From contig CBDCLY010000014.1 in the NCBI GenBank assembly GCA_965218715.1, forward strand, positions 62,001 to 126,000: 64,000 nucleotides of DNA, given 5' to 3'. Numbering within the stretch: position 1 is the first letter of the stretch; each line of letters opens with the position of its first letter. A program made the position numbers and the translations under genes. This DNA comes from CBDCLY01 sp965218715. GTDB lineage: Bacteria; Bacteroidota; Bacteroidia; Flavobacteriales_E; Vicingaceae. Below the pieces are notes generated by a model that saw only the letters and a program-made list of their open reading frames with translations, was not told the DNA's origin and did no database searches. This document shows positions 1 to 9,504 of this stretch, piece after piece.

Positions 1-608
1 AATTCAAGTATTATTTTAAAGAAGGAGAAATCCAGAGCATATTAACCTACAATGACAACAATACGGTTAGCGCAAAGCATTTTTATCAATCTGGTGGAAA
101 AATGGCTGAGGGTCAATATAAAAATCAGAAAAAACACGGCCATTGGATCTCGTATGGTGATAATGAAATCAAAGTTTCTGAGGGGGATTATCTCAGCGGC
201 CTTAAAGAAAACTTATGGACTACCTACTTCTTAGATGGCAGTAGGGCCGAAACTATTGAATTTAAAAATGGGCTTGAGGTAGGCGAGTACATTGCCTATT
301 TTAAAAGTGGCAAGATTCAACAAAAGGCAATTTATATCGATGGTTACCTTGAGGGGCCAACAAGTTATTATGGTACAGACGGAAAGCTAAGTGTAGAAGG
401 AAATTTTTTAAAGGAGGCTAGACATGGTGTTTGGAAATTTTACAACGACAAAGAGAAACTAGAAAGGGAAATTGAGTTTGACAAAGGAAGAAGAATTACT
501 CCATTTTCTGAAGGGGAGTCACCCCATGATTTAGAAAAGTATTTAAACAATGTAAAAGACGAGCTTGAATTTGAAGATCTTCAAGGTCCAATTCGATATG
601 AAAAATAA
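1..608 (+). CDS. MORN/YwqK-like repeat protein, 5' end missing
   Basis: The reading frame is open from the window edge (first full codon at base 3), so the N-terminus lies outside. The visible ~200 residues contain repeated aromatic-Gly modules of the type Y-F-x-S-G-K-I and G-x-W-x-x-Y-x-D/N, as in MORN-like/YwqK 'antitoxin' repeat proteins, which are common in Bacteroidota. An internal ATG at 102 exists, but the repeat pattern continues upstream of it, so it is unlikely to be the true start. The stop overlaps the mnmA start by 11 bp, suggesting translational coupling. The function of this family is not established; calling it an antitoxin would be name transfer only. Confidence 0.75.
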   Translation, partial: FKYYFKEGEIQSILTYNDNNTVSAKHFYQSGGKMAEGQYKNQKKHGHWISYGDNEIKVSEGDYLSGLKENLWTTYFLDGSRAETIEFKNGLEVGEYIAYFKSGKIQQKAIYIDGYLEGPTSYYGTDGKLSVEGNFLKEARHGVWKFYNDKEKLEREIEFDKGRRITPFSEGESPHDLEKYLNNVKDELEFEDLQGPIRYEK

Positions 609-1692
609 TTCCAAAGGAAAAGTGCTTGTTGCCATGAGTGGTGGCATTGATAGTTCTGTAACAGCTCTTTTATTGCATGAAGAAGGTTATGAGGTGATTG
701 GAGTAACTATGAAAACTTGGGACTATAGCAGTTCTGGGGGGAATAGAAAATCTACAGGTTGCTGTAGCCTAGATGATATTAACGATGCAAGAATACTGGC
801 AGTAAACTATGGTTTTCATCACATGATTATTGATATAAGGGAAGAGTTTGGAAACTTTATTGTCGACAATTTTGTTGATGAATACATGGCTGGTAGAACG
901 CCAAATCCCTGCGTGTTATGCAATACACACATCAAGTGGGATGCCTTGTTAAGAAGAGCTGACCAGTTAGGTTGTGAATTTATTGCTACTGGTCATTATG
1001 CAAATGTTAGACAAGAAGAAGGTCGATACGTTATTTCTAAAGGAAGGGATGAAAATAAAGACCAATCATATGTTTTATGGGGTTTGAGTCAGGAAGCATT
1101 GGCCAGAACGAAATTCCCACTTGGAAAGTTTACCAAGCCAGAAATTAGGCAAATGGCGATTGATAGAGGTCATGAAGATCTTGCGAAGAAAGGAGAAAGC
1201 TATGAAATTTGTTTTGTGCCGGATAACGATTATAGAGGCTTTTTAAAACGAAAAGTTGAGGGCTTGGAGGAAAAGGTTGCTGGAGGAGATTTTATTGACT
1301 TAAATGGAAACATTCTTGGGCAGCATGATGGCTATCCATTTTATACTATTGGTCAAAGAAAAGGATTAAAAATAGCGCTAGGTGAGCCAATGTATGTTAT
1401 TCGAATAAACCCCGAAAACAACACGGTGGTTTTGGGAACTAAAGAGGACTTAAATCGCCAAACCATGAAAGTGGGACGATTAAATCTGGTAAAATATAAG
1501 TCATTGCCAAATCAAATGAATGCCCTTACCAAAATAAGGTACAAAGACAATGGGGAGATGAGTGAGCTTTTTGTAGACGATAGTGGAATATTGAATGTCT
1601 TGTTTGATCGTGAGGTACAAGGCGTGGCTCCTGGTCAGTCTGCTGTGTTCTATGAAGGTTCAGATTTAATAGGTGGGGGTTTCATACAATAA
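598..1692 (+). CDS. mnmA: tRNA-specific 2-thiouridylase MnmA
   Basis: Cytoplasmic enzyme that thiolates U34 of tRNA (Lys, Glu, Gln) using persulfide sulfur and ATP. From the ATG at 598 the protein has 364 residues, the usual MnmA length. The PP-loop motif SGGIDSS is at residues 14-20 and the two catalytic cysteines are at Cys105 (NPCVLCN) and Cys205 (YEICFVPDN). The C-terminal beta-barrel region includes YTIGQRKG. A longer frame begins at 565, but the extra 11 residues are not family-like, and the ATG at 598 sits inside the upstream stop (ATGAAAAATAA), a junction also seen at 31767-31777. Confidence 0.96.
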   Translation: MKNNSKGKVLVAMSGGIDSSVTALLLHEEGYEVIGVTMKTWDYSSSGGNRKSTGCCSLDDINDARILAVNYGFHHMIIDIREEFGNFIVDNFVDEYMAGRTPNPCVLCNTHIKWDALLRRADQLGCEFIATGHYANVRQEEGRYVISKGRDENKDQSYVLWGLSQEALARTKFPLGKFTKPEIRQMAIDRGHEDLAKKGESYEICFVPDNDYRGFLKRKVEGLEEKVAGGDFIDLNGNILGQHDGYPFYTIGQRKGLKIALGEPMYVIRINPENNTVVLGTKEDLNRQTMKVGRLNLVKYKSLPNQMNALTKIRYKDNGEMSELFVDDSGILNVLFDREVQGVAPGQSAVFYEGSDLIGGGFIQ

Positions 1693-1695
1693 AAA

Positions 1696-2358
1696 ATGAA
1701 AGCTAAATCCATACTTCTTCTAAGTGTTTTATTTGCGCTGTATGGTTGTGAAAAGGAGAGTGATAAAGGATCTTTGCAGAATCATACCAATTATTACCCA
1801 ATTAATTTAGGCGATGAATTAGAATATAAAATAGACTCAATCGCCTATGATGAATTTACAGGAAGGGTGGATACCTTTAAATATCTATTGAAAGAAATAG
1901 TAGAGGAGGAGCTCATTGGTTTGGATCAATCCTTATCGTATCGAATTGGAGTGTATGTCAAGAAAAACGATACTTTGCCTTGGAAAAAGTCAAGGATTAT
2001 TCAAAAGTCAATTTTGAATACAAGAATAGAGGTATTGGATAATAACTTGATTACCATTCCAATGACATTTCCAGTAAGTTTATTTGTGAATTGGGATGTT
2101 AATTCAAAAAACACTAGATCTTCTCAAGAATTTCAATATGAAAGCATTCATGAAAAAGAAACTTTGAATCAGATCTCCTACGATTCGATAAGTACTATTA
2201 TTGAAAAGGATGTTTTTTCATTCATAGAAAGAGATTATGCCTTTAGCAAATATGCTGCAGGACTGGGCTTGGTAATCAGAGAGGAAGTAAGCATTCAGAA
2301 AAACCTCAATCAAGACACCATAAGTGGTTTTCTTTTCAAAAAGAAAATTATTCGATAA
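1696..2358 (+). CDS. Putative lipoprotein, function unknown
   Basis: A 220-residue protein with an N-terminal hydrophobic segment and a lipobox ending in LYGC (Cys18), so it is predicted to be a lipoprotein. The mature part begins with a short acidic/Lys stretch and the segment YYPINLGDELEYKID, a pattern seen in Bacteroidota envelope lipoproteins with a beta-rich fold. I recognise no enzymatic motif. It starts 3 bp after mnmA and is probably co-transcribed with it. It ends 2 bp before a convergent permease gene. Confidence 0.75.
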   Translation: MKAKSILLLSVLFALYGCEKESDKGSLQNHTNYYPINLGDELEYKIDSIAYDEFTGRVDTFKYLLKEIVEEELIGLDQSLSYRIGVYVKKNDTLPWKKSRIIQKSILNTRIEVLDNNLITIPMTFPVSLFVNWDVNSKNTRSSQEFQYESIHEKETLNQISYDSISTIIEKDVFSFIERDYAFSKYAAGLGLVIREEVSIQKNLNQDTISGFLFKKKIIR

Positions 2359-2360
2359 AA

Positions 2361-3083
2361 CTAAATGCTCTTCATCAAAAAGGAAATTCCTGAAATGAAC
2401 ATGATTAGGATGATGAGTGTTCTAAATTGAATTTCACTTATTCTTTTCAATAAGATTTTGCCCGCAATATTTCCAAAAATTGCCCCCAAGCCAATGAAAA
2501 TTCCATATAACCATAGTTTATTATTAAGACTATCTAAGTAAGCATAGCTTCCAATTTGGACAAAGCCTACTAGAAATGAGTTCATCGTTTTGGTGGCAAT
2601 TAGTTTCTCCTTCACCAAACCATAATTCAATAGGAAGGGATTTAGTATTGCTCCAGTAGCTCCAAAAACAGTAGAGATAAAACTGACAATAGCCCCTAAA
2701 GGAATAAAATGCCAGGCTTTAACATTGAATGTTTTATTTTTTTTACCCCACTTAAATTTGAATGCTGAATAGATTAGGAAAATACCTAGAATGATTTGGA
2801 GATATTGAGCACTTAACTGGACAAATATCAGGGCACCAAGAAAGGCGCCAATGAAGGCACTTGGACAATAATAGGCAACTAGTTTCCATTCTATGTGTTT
2901 CCAAAATAAAATGATTCTAGCTGGCCTCCCAATCATGTTTCCAAGATTAACCACAGGTGCAATTTGTGAGGCGGGTAGAAACAATCCCATAAAAGGCAGT
3001 AATAAAATCGCTCCCCCACCGCCCGAAAGTGTGCTAAGTGTGTATGCTAGAGCACCAGCAAGGAACAATACAATTTCTAGCAT
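2361..3083 (-). CDS. TauE/SafE family permease (sulfite exporter-like)
   Basis: A 240-residue integral membrane protein made of about seven or eight hydrophobic helices. The N-terminal stretch with SGGGGAILLLPF and the second-half stretch FGATGAILNPFLL match the two internally repeated halves of the TauE/SafE (DUF81) family, which moves sulfonates, sulfite or other small anions across the inner membrane. The substrate cannot be told from sequence. The gene begins 12 bp after the stop of the upstream carboxylase gene on the same strand, so co-transcription is likely but functional linkage is unclear. Confidence 0.85.
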   Translation of the reverse strand: MLEIVLFLAGALAYTLSTLSGGGGAILLLPFMGLFLPASQIAPVVNLGNMIGRPARIILFWKHIEWKLVAYYCPSAFIGAFLGALIFVQLSAQYLQIILGIFLIYSAFKFKWGKKNKTFNVKAWHFIPLGAIVSFISTVFGATGAILNPFLLNYGLVKEKLIATKTMNSFLVGFVQIGSYAYLDSLNNKLWLYGIFIGLGAIFGNIAGKILLKRISEIQFRTLIILIMFISGISFLMKSI

Positions 3084-3095
3084 TGCTTGTGACTT

Positions 3096-4736
3096 CTATG
3101 TTTGGATTATTCCCACATTGTATGGCTTTTCAATTGGGGAGTTATTGGCCGCTTCAATTCCCATAGAAATCCATCTTCTAGTGTCAATTGGATCTATTAC
3201 GTCATCCACCCACATTCTGGATGCTGCATAATATGGAGAAGTTTGTCGCTCGTATCTTTCTGTAATTTCTGATAATAAGGCATCTTTCTCCTTATCACTT
3301 ATTTTTTCTCCCTTAGCTTCCATAGTAGCCACTTTAATTTGAAGCAAGGTTTTTGCAGCCGAAGCTCCACTCATTACCGCAATGTTTGCTGTTGGCCATG
3401 CAACAATTAAACGAGGATCATAAGCCTTTCCACACATGGCATAATTGCCTGCACCATAGCTGTTGCCTGTTACTATTGTAAATTTTGGTACAACAGAATT
3501 GGCCATGGCATTTACCATTTTTGCTCCATCTTTGATAATTCCACCATGTTCTGATTGAGAACCAACCATAAAGCCAGTTACATCCTGAAGGAAGACCAAA
3601 GGGATTTTCTTTTGATTGCAATTCATGATGAACCTAGCAGCTTTGTCGGCCGCATCCGAATAGATGACCCCACCAAATCGTGCTTCCCCTTTTTTAGTTT
3701 TTACCAGCAATCTTTGATTGGCCACAATTCCAACGGCCCAACCATCTATTCTGGCATAGGCGCAGACGATTGATTTACCATATAATTCCTTGTATTCTTC
3801 AAAGCCTTCTTTGTCTATAAAATGGTTCATTAATTCTCTTACATCATATTGCTTGGTTCTATTATGAGGTATTTTTAAATAAATGTCTTTGGGCTTAGAT
3901 ATTGGGGCCAAAGCTTTAATCCTATTGAAGCCTGCCTTGGGAGAGGCTCCTAGCTTATCCATGATGTTTTTAATAGAATTTAAGCAGGATTGATCGTCTT
4001 TGCATTTGTAGTCGGTAACTCCAGAAATTTCACAATGAGTTGTCGCTCCGCCAAGCGTTTCGTTGTCGATAGATTCCCCAATTGCAGCCTTAACCAAGTA
4101 GGAACCTGCTAAGAAAATGGAGCCGGTTTTCTCTACAATCAAGGCCTCATCGCTCATGATTGGCAAGTAGGCTCCTCCAGCTACACAACTGCCCATTACT
4201 GCTGCAATTTGAGTAATACCCATACTAGACATTACGGCATTGTTCCTGAACATTCTACCAAAATGCTCCTTATCTGGGAAAATTTCATCTTGCATTGGTA
4301 AGAACACTCCAGCACTATCTACTAAATAAATAATTGGCAATCTATTTTCAATGGCAATTTCTTGAGCCCTTAAATTCTTTTTAGCAGTAATAGGGAACCA
4401 TGCACCTGCTTTAACTGTGGCATCGTTGGCCACAACAATACAGATTTGTTTTTTTACATATCCAATCTTTACAACAACTCCAGCAGAAGGGCAACCGCCA
4501 TACTCTTCATACATTCCATCGCCTGCAAAAGTTCCTACCTCAATTGCATCTTCAGAATTATCGAGCAGAAAGTCTATGCGTTCTCGTGCAGTAAGTTTTC
4601 CTTTGGCATGTTGCTTATCAATTTTCTTTTGCCCCCCTCCAAGACTTGTATGGTCAATCTTCTTTCTTAACTCGGACAATTGAAGCTTAATGCTGTCTTC
4701 ATTCATGCTCTCCTCGAGATCAATTTTCTTTGCCAT
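3096..4736 (-). CDS. Acyl-CoA carboxylase beta (carboxyltransferase) subunit, MCC-like
   Basis: A 546-residue carboxyltransferase with both crotonase-like halves. KGKLTARERI near the N-terminus, the oxyanion region SCVAGGAYLP, and FLQDVTGFMVG with GNSYGAGNYAMCG in the C-terminal half are hallmark segments. The stretch DEIFPDKEHFGRMF favours the methylcrotonoyl-CoA/geranyl-CoA type over propionyl-CoA carboxylase. The family transfers CO2 from biotin on a partner alpha subunit to acyl-CoA in leucine or branched-chain catabolism. No biotin carboxylase or biotin-carrier gene is visible in the window, so the alpha subunit must be elsewhere. The exact substrate is inferred. Confidence 0.9.
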   Translation of the reverse strand: MAKKIDLEESMNEDSIKLQLSELRKKIDHTSLGGGQKKIDKQHAKGKLTARERIDFLLDNSEDAIEVGTFAGDGMYEEYGGCPSAGVVVKIGYVKKQICIVVANDATVKAGAWFPITAKKNLRAQEIAIENRLPIIYLVDSAGVFLPMQDEIFPDKEHFGRMFRNNAVMSSMGITQIAAVMGSCVAGGAYLPIMSDEALIVEKTGSIFLAGSYLVKAAIGESIDNETLGGATTHCEISGVTDYKCKDDQSCLNSIKNIMDKLGASPKAGFNRIKALAPISKPKDIYLKIPHNRTKQYDVRELMNHFIDKEGFEEYKELYGKSIVCAYARIDGWAVGIVANQRLLVKTKKGEARFGGVIYSDAADKAARFIMNCNQKKIPLVFLQDVTGFMVGSQSEHGGIIKDGAKMVNAMANSVVPKFTIVTGNSYGAGNYAMCGKAYDPRLIVAWPTANIAVMSGASAAKTLLQIKVATMEAKGEKISDKEKDALLSEITERYERQTSPYYAASRMWVDDVIDPIDTRRWISMGIEAANNSPIEKPYNVGIIQT

Positions 4737-4739
4737 AAT

Positions 4740-5351
4740 TTAAAGCTGGATGTTAAGTAAATACTGTTGCGCTGAAGGCCCTAAGTTAAAGAGAAGATCA
4801 ATAATACTCAAATTGGGAATGAATCCATGCTTTTCTTCAAACACTTGCGGGTAACGTTCTAATTTATCATTTGACAAAATCATGTCTCCTTTTTGGTTTA
4901 AAATGATTCTCCAGTCGGGTTCCTGTGCAACATATGAGCTAGTTGGGATGCCTTGTTGGGATAATTGAAGTAATTCGGTTATTCCTTTTAAAATCTTTGC
5001 ATTAAAACCGACTAGGTTTTTCTCCTTCAAATTTAGAAATAGAGCTGATAAATTGGATTCATAGTACTCAAAATAGGGAGATGCTCTATAGGCTGACTCT
5101 ATTGATTTCCAGTGAATTTTTTGCCAATTTTCATCGTAAGAAATTTCTATTTCATGAATTGGTGTATGGTTCTTCCACTTTCTTAATGGAATGCTCAATG
5201 CAAGAGAAGCGTTTGCTCCATAAATTGTACAACGACTTCTATTGCTTTGTTTCTTAAAGTTCTCGAAATGTTCAATGCACAAATCTGAGTTTTGAGCATA
5301 AAGAGCAAACCAATAAATTGGCCCAAAGTAGGAGGTAGGAAGTACAAGCAT
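4740..5351 (-). CDS. WbqC family protein
   Basis: A 203-residue protein that opens with the WbqC-type N-terminus (LPTSYFGPIYWFALYAQ), followed by the conserved stretch around RCTIYGAN and SIPLRKW and a C-terminal region dominated by short helices. WbqC-like proteins occur in surface-polysaccharide loci and as single genes in Bacteroidota; their biochemical activity is not settled. The start abuts the stop of the sugar kinase gene with no gap, so the two are surely co-transcribed, consistent with a role in envelope glycan metabolism. Confidence 0.85.
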   Translation of the reverse strand: MLVLPTSYFGPIYWFALYAQNSDLCIEHFENFKKQSNRSRCTIYGANASLALSIPLRKWKNHTPIHEIEISYDENWQKIHWKSIESAYRASPYFEYYESNLSALFLNLKEKNLVGFNAKILKGITELLQLSQQGIPTSSYVAQEPDWRIILNQKGDMILSNDKLERYPQVFEEKHGFIPNLSIIDLLFNLGPSAQQYLLNIQL

Positions 5352-6353
5352 CTAGCTAAAAACTTGAATGGCTTCTTTTAAAAGCATAGCCTTATTAATA
5401 GGAACTACTCCTACATTTTCACAAACCAATCCGCCTGCCAGGTTGGATAATGAAGCAATTAATTCTTCATCCTTCTTGCATGCCAAGCACAAGGAAGCAA
5501 CACTAATTACTGTGTCTCCAGCTCCAGAAACATCGGTAATATCTCTTAGGTGAGCCTCTATATGATGTTCCGCATTACTTGATTTTATGTAAACCCCTAG
5601 TTCAGAAAGAGTTAATAGTGTTGAGTGATGTTCAAGTTTTTCCTCTAATTTTTCGATTGCTTGTCTTAATTCACTTGAATTTTCAGCCTCAAAATCAATC
5701 TTTAGACCTTCTTTTAACTCTTTTAAATTTGGCTTAAAGAGGTCAACATTTTTATAGTTGGTAAAATTTACTTTCTTAGGATCTACAGCAGTTGGAATTC
5801 CTTGTGCTTTTGCAGCATTTACAATTTCAGAAATTACTTTTTTTGTGATCGACCCTTTGTCATAGTCTTCGAAAATAATTACGTCTATTTTATCACTAAT
5901 TAAAATGGATTTTATTTGATCGATGAATTGGTTTTCTTCTTCCTTACTAATCGGATTAGTAGTTTCAGCATCAATCCGTAACATTTGATGATGATTTCCA
6001 ATTATTCTTGTCTTTTTTGTTGTCAGACGTCCAGGAAATCTGACTATTCCTTTATCGCTTTGCTGCTTATTTTTTAATAATTCAACAAATTCATCTCCTT
6101 CTTCATCTTGTCCAATTATTGAACACAATATTGGCTTTGCACCTAAGGCTTGGATGTTTAAAGCAACATTTGCTGCGCCACCCATTCTTAGTTCCTTTTT
6201 ATTTACAGCAACAATGGGAACAGGCGCTTCAGGAGATATTCTGTCTACAGAGCCCCAATAATAAGCGTCTACCATAACGTCGCCTATGATTAGGACGTTT
6301 TTTTGATTGAATTCTTCAAACAACTGAAGAAGCTCTTCTTTACTAACTTTCAT
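5352..6353 (-). CDS. PfkB family sugar kinase, heptose-7-phosphate kinase type (RfaE1/HldE domain I-like)
   Basis: A 333-residue ribokinase-fold enzyme. The N-terminal motif GGAANVALN (residues 58-66), DPKK around 191 and the C-terminal anion-hole/catalytic motif DVSGAGDT (274-281, Asp280 the expected base) are all present. The early segment VDAYYWGSVDRISPEAPVP is typical of D-glycero-beta-D-manno-heptose-7-phosphate kinases (HldE kinase domain). The nucleotidylyltransferase domain of bifunctional HldE is absent, as is common in Bacteroidota. It likely provides activated heptose for lipopolysaccharide. It sits 1 bp from the aminotransferase gene and abuts wbqC. Confidence 0.88.
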   Translation of the reverse strand: MKVSKEELLQLFEEFNQKNVLIIGDVMVDAYYWGSVDRISPEAPVPIVAVNKKELRMGGAANVALNIQALGAKPILCSIIGQDEEGDEFVELLKNKQQSDKGIVRFPGRLTTKKTRIIGNHHQMLRIDAETTNPISKEEENQFIDQIKSILISDKIDVIIFEDYDKGSITKKVISEIVNAAKAQGIPTAVDPKKVNFTNYKNVDLFKPNLKELKEGLKIDFEAENSSELRQAIEKLEEKLEHHSTLLTLSELGVYIKSSNAEHHIEAHLRDITDVSGAGDTVISVASLCLACKKDEELIASLSNLAGGLVCENVGVVPINKAMLLKEAIQVFS

Positions 6354-6354
6354 G

Positions 6355-7545
6355 TTAATGTTGCTTTAAGGCTTTTCTAATTCTTGACATGGCTTCCAAT
6401 AGAACCTCTTCTGAGCTGGCATAAGAGATTCGAACGCAATTAGGGTCTCCAAAAGCTTCTCCTGTTACAACTGCAACTCCAGCATTTTCTAACAGGTACA
6501 TGGCAAAGTCATTCGCATTCTTTATTTCAAACCCATTGATTGTATTCCCAAAGAAGGAGGAGACATCAGGAAAAACGTAGAAAGCTCCAAGTGGAACATT
6601 ACTTTCTATTCCTGGAATCGATTCAATTTCTTTTAAAATAAGATTTCTTCTTTTCAAAAAAGCATCTTTCATTTCATGGGTAACTGAGGAATCAGCTTTT
6701 AATGCTTCTGTTGCTGCTTTTTGCGTAATGCTGCATGTTCCAGATGTAATCTGCCCTTGCATTTTGTCACATGCTTTTGCAATCCAACTCGGTGCTCCAA
6801 TATAACCCAATCTCCATCCGGTCATAGCAAATCCCTTAGAAACGCCATTAATTGTGATTACTTGATCGTAAACTTCATCGAACTGAGCTAAGCTTTCATG
6901 CTTAGCACTAAAATTGATGTGCTCATAAATTTCATCCGAAATCACATAAAAGTCTGATTTTGTTTTAATTACAGCAGCCAATTGCTCTAATTCTTCCTTG
7001 CTATAAATAGAGCCAGAAGGATTGCAAGGACTACTGAAAATCATCAGTTTTGTTTTATCTGTAATTGCATTCTTTAATTGTGATGCAGTTATTTTAAAAT
7101 CTTGTTCAATCCCGGCTTCAACAATAACCGGCACACCTTCAGCTAGTTTCACCAATTCAAGATAGCTCACCCAATAAGGGGCTGGCAAAATAACTTCATC
7201 TCCAGGATTAACGAGGCTTAGAACAACATTGGCTATGCTTTGTTTTGCACCAGTTGAACTTACAATCTGATCTGGGGAATAATTTAATCCATTGTCCCTT
7301 TTAAATTTTAATGATATGGCTTCCCTTAAATCTAAGTAACCTGAAACAGGTGTGTAATGAGAATACCCATCATCAATTGCTTTTTTTGCTGCTTCATTAA
7401 TGAAATCAGGTGTATTAAAGTCTGGTTCCCCTAAGCTTAAACTAATGATGTCTTCACCAGCTTCTTGAAGGGCTCTACTTCTTTTAGCCATTGCAATTGT
7501 TTGCGACTCAGAAAGGTTGGCTATTCGATTTGATACTTTAGACAT
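6355..7545 (-). CDS. Class I/II PLP-dependent aminotransferase (aspartate aminotransferase type)
   Basis: A 396-residue fold-type I aminotransferase. SLGEPDFNTP is near residues 37-46, the PLP-binding SNPSG-like segment appears as CNPSGS (~174-179), ISDEIYEH at ~202-209 and the Schiff-base lysine in NGVSKGFAMTGWR is Lys237. These are diagnostic of the bacterial AspC/AatA group (family I-gamma), which interconverts aspartate and glutamate with their 2-oxo acids and often also acts on aromatic or prephenate substrates. It is the first gene of a minus-strand cluster running to 2361, starting 127 bp from a divergent gene. Confidence 0.92.
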   Translation of the reverse strand: MSKVSNRIANLSESQTIAMAKRSRALQEAGEDIISLSLGEPDFNTPDFINEAAKKAIDDGYSHYTPVSGYLDLREAISLKFKRDNGLNYSPDQIVSSTGAKQSIANVVLSLVNPGDEVILPAPYWVSYLELVKLAEGVPVIVEAGIEQDFKITASQLKNAITDKTKLMIFSSPCNPSGSIYSKEELEQLAAVIKTKSDFYVISDEIYEHINFSAKHESLAQFDEVYDQVITINGVSKGFAMTGWRLGYIGAPSWIAKACDKMQGQITSGTCSITQKAATEALKADSSVTHEMKDAFLKRRNLILKEIESIPGIESNVPLGAFYVFPDVSSFFGNTINGFEIKNANDFAMYLLENAGVAVVTGEAFGDPNCVRISYASSEEVLLEAMSRIRKALKQH

Positions 7546-7672
7546 AGTAAGGCTTTATATTGCACAAATCTAATAATTTTGAATGCTTCAAGAGAAGCCC
7601 CATTAAGATATTATGAGGTAGAAAGAAATCAATTATTAGCAACAGATAATTAACTTTACTTAAAATTAAATT

Positions 7673-8194
7673 ATGGAAACTCTTTTAGAGATATTGAAGT
7701 ATGTGCTGCCGTCCATTATTGTTTTCGTAGGAGTGTATTTCATTCTGCAGAATTTTTTTGAGAATGAACAGAAGAAAAATGCCTTAAAGTACAGGACAGA
7801 TAATATGAAACTAATTACTCCTGTTCGACTGCAAGCATATGAAAGGATGATATTATTCCTTGAACGAATCGGTTTAAGCAATTTGGTGATGAGGGTTTAT
7901 AAGCAAGGGATGAGTGCTAAAGATTTGCAAGGGGCAATGCTTCAAACTATTCGGAGTGAATATGATCATAACGTCTCTCAACAATTGTATATCCCAGTAA
8001 GTACGTGGAAATTGATCCAAGCCTCTAGAGAAGAGAATGTGAAGGTGATTAACAGCTGTGCTGAGCAATTAAGCGATAAAGCAAGTGGACTGGAATTGAG
8101 TCAGTTTATTCTTGAATTGGCAGGGAAAACGAATAAACTTCCAACCGAAATCGCAATAGAATCACTTAAAAGTGAAGTGAATAAATCCTTCTAA
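7673..8194 (+). CDS. Conserved membrane-anchored protein (DUF7935-like)
   Basis: A 173-residue protein with one N-terminal transmembrane helix (about residues 9-29), a basic linker, then a soluble helical domain beginning KLITPVRLQAYERMILFLERI. I recognise the architecture from conserved Bacteroidota proteins of unknown function; no catalytic motif is visible. A single helix with a short N-terminus suggests the C-terminal domain is cytoplasmic, but topology is not certain. It is transcribed divergently from the aminotransferase and ends 3 bp from a convergent nitroreductase. Confidence 0.75.
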   Translation: METLLEILKYVLPSIIVFVGVYFILQNFFENEQKKNALKYRTDNMKLITPVRLQAYERMILFLERIGLSNLVMRVYKQGMSAKDLQGAMLQTIRSEYDHNVSQQLYIPVSTWKLIQASREENVKVINSCAEQLSDKASGLELSQFILELAGKTNKLPTEIAIESLKSEVNKSF

Positions 8195-8197
8195 GGT

Positions 8198-8788
8198 TCA
8201 TGATCTCCAGGTTACCTTCTTTTCAATTTCACTAATCTGAATTTTCTCTTTTAAATTAAGCTTTGCTTTTGGAAGTCCTAAGATTAGAAAACCCATGCAG
8301 TGGTCTTCTTGATTAAGTTTGAAAAAATGTTTGGTTTTGTTTGAAAAGGCAAGGTTTCCTGTGCTCCAATATCCAATTAGTCCAAGCGAATCAAGACCAA
8401 GGAGCATGTTTTGTACCGAACAAGCAACAGCATATTCTTCTTCCTGTCTCGGAATTCTTTTTTCCTCATCTCTATGCATGCAGACGGCAATAATATGAGA
8501 AACTTGGTCTTTCTTCCTTTTCGTCTTTAAAATTTTTTCGGCCTTTTTCTTTGCTGGTATTTTGGAGTCTTGAATGAACTTGATCTGAAAGTCTAGAAAA
8601 TTCGATAAACCATTTTTTTCCATTACAATGAAACGCCAAGGCTCAGTTCTTTTATGGCTAGGCGCATAATTGGCCAATTCAAGTATTTTATGAATAGATT
8701 CATTAGGGATTTTAGAGCCTTCCTCCATTTGCATAGGGTAGAGGGAGCGTCTATTTTTAATTAGGTTTAAAACTTCTGCGTATTCCAT
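8198..8788 (-). CDS. Nitroreductase family protein (FMN-dependent, NfsB/FRP fold)
   Basis: A 196-residue protein starting with NLIKNRRSLYPMQ and followed by LELANYAPSHKRTEPWRFIV, the FMN-contacting region of small nitroreductases. AVACSVQNMLLGLDSLGLIGYWSTG is the central conserved helix-loop. Members reduce nitroaromatics, quinones or other electrophiles with NAD(P)H and dimerise. The physiological substrate cannot be read from sequence. It is the last gene of the rpsP-rimM-trmN6 run, with only 2 bp separating it from trmN6. Confidence 0.9.
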   Translation of the reverse strand: MEYAEVLNLIKNRRSLYPMQMEEGSKIPNESIHKILELANYAPSHKRTEPWRFIVMEKNGLSNFLDFQIKFIQDSKIPAKKKAEKILKTKRKKDQVSHIIAVCMHRDEEKRIPRQEEEYAVACSVQNMLLGLDSLGLIGYWSTGNLAFSNKTKHFFKLNQEDHCMGFLILGLPKAKLNLKEKIQISEIEKKVTWRS

Positions 8789-8790
8789 GC

Positions 8791-9504
8791 TTAGAAATTT
8801 AAATAATATTCTCTTGTTAAATTTTGATATTCTTTGCTGTACTGATGCCTGTTTTCTAGCTCAATCGCAAGAGTAGATTTTTTGGTCTCATGCACTTCAA
8901 ATTTTGAAATGATTGTTAGAATTCGCTTCGGTTTAGAATTCAAGTTTCCTTGAACATAACACATTTCTTCCAAGAATAAATTCTCTTGGTCCATGAGCAA
9001 TTTTAAAGAATCTTCTTGCTGTATGGGTAAAATAAAGGCCATTTTCCCATTAGTACTTAACATTTTTCTTGCAGAATGAATTAAGGATTCAAGGCTTAAA
9101 TGTTTGTTGTCTCTTGCTAAAGATCGTTTCTCAAGTGCTGTAGTGCCAAAGAAAAAGGGAGGGTTGCTGATAATTAAGTCAAATTTCTTGGATGTTTTTT
9201 CGCAAAACTTTTTTAAATCGATGTGTACAATTTCAATTTGGTCTGACCAAGGTGATTGTTTTACATTAGAGCAGGCCTCTTTAAAAGCATCCTCTTCAAT
9301 CTCAATGGCTGTAATTGCTGCTTTCGATCGTTGTGCAAGCATTAGCGGGATTAAACCAGAGCCAGTGCCGATGTCTAAAATGGTTTTGCAATTATTAATG
9401 TTTACCCAAGCACCAATGAGAACTCCATCAGTGCCTACTTTCATTGCACTTTCCTGATGCGCTATTTCAAATTGCTTAAACTTAAAAACCTTGGACTTAC
9501 TCAA
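8791..9504 (-). CDS. trmN6: tRNA1(Val) (adenine(37)-N6)-methyltransferase
   Basis: A 237-residue class I SAM methyltransferase. The N-terminal FKFKQFEIAH...AMKVGTDGVL is characteristic of the TrmN6/YfiC family, the SAM motif LDIGTGSG is at residues 43-50 and the catalytic NPPF tetrad is at 114-117. It methylates N6 of A37 in tRNA-Val. The start is a TTG at 9504 whose frame overlaps the rimM stop by 8 bp (TTGAGTAA); no upstream ATG fits and the next in-frame Met (residue 21) would remove conserved residues. Grouping with rimM and rpsP fits a translation-maturation operon. Confidence 0.9.
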   Translation of the reverse strand: MSKSKVFKFKQFEIAHQESAMKVGTDGVLIGAWVNINNCKTILDIGTGSGLIPLMLAQRSKAAITAIEIEEDAFKEACSNVKQSPWSDQIEIVHIDLKKFCEKTSKKFDLIISNPPFFFGTTALEKRSLARDNKHLSLESLIHSARKMLSTNGKMAFILPIQQEDSLKLLMDQENLFLEEMCYVQGNLNSKPKRILTIISKFEVHETKKSTLAIELENRHQYSKEYQNLTREYYLNF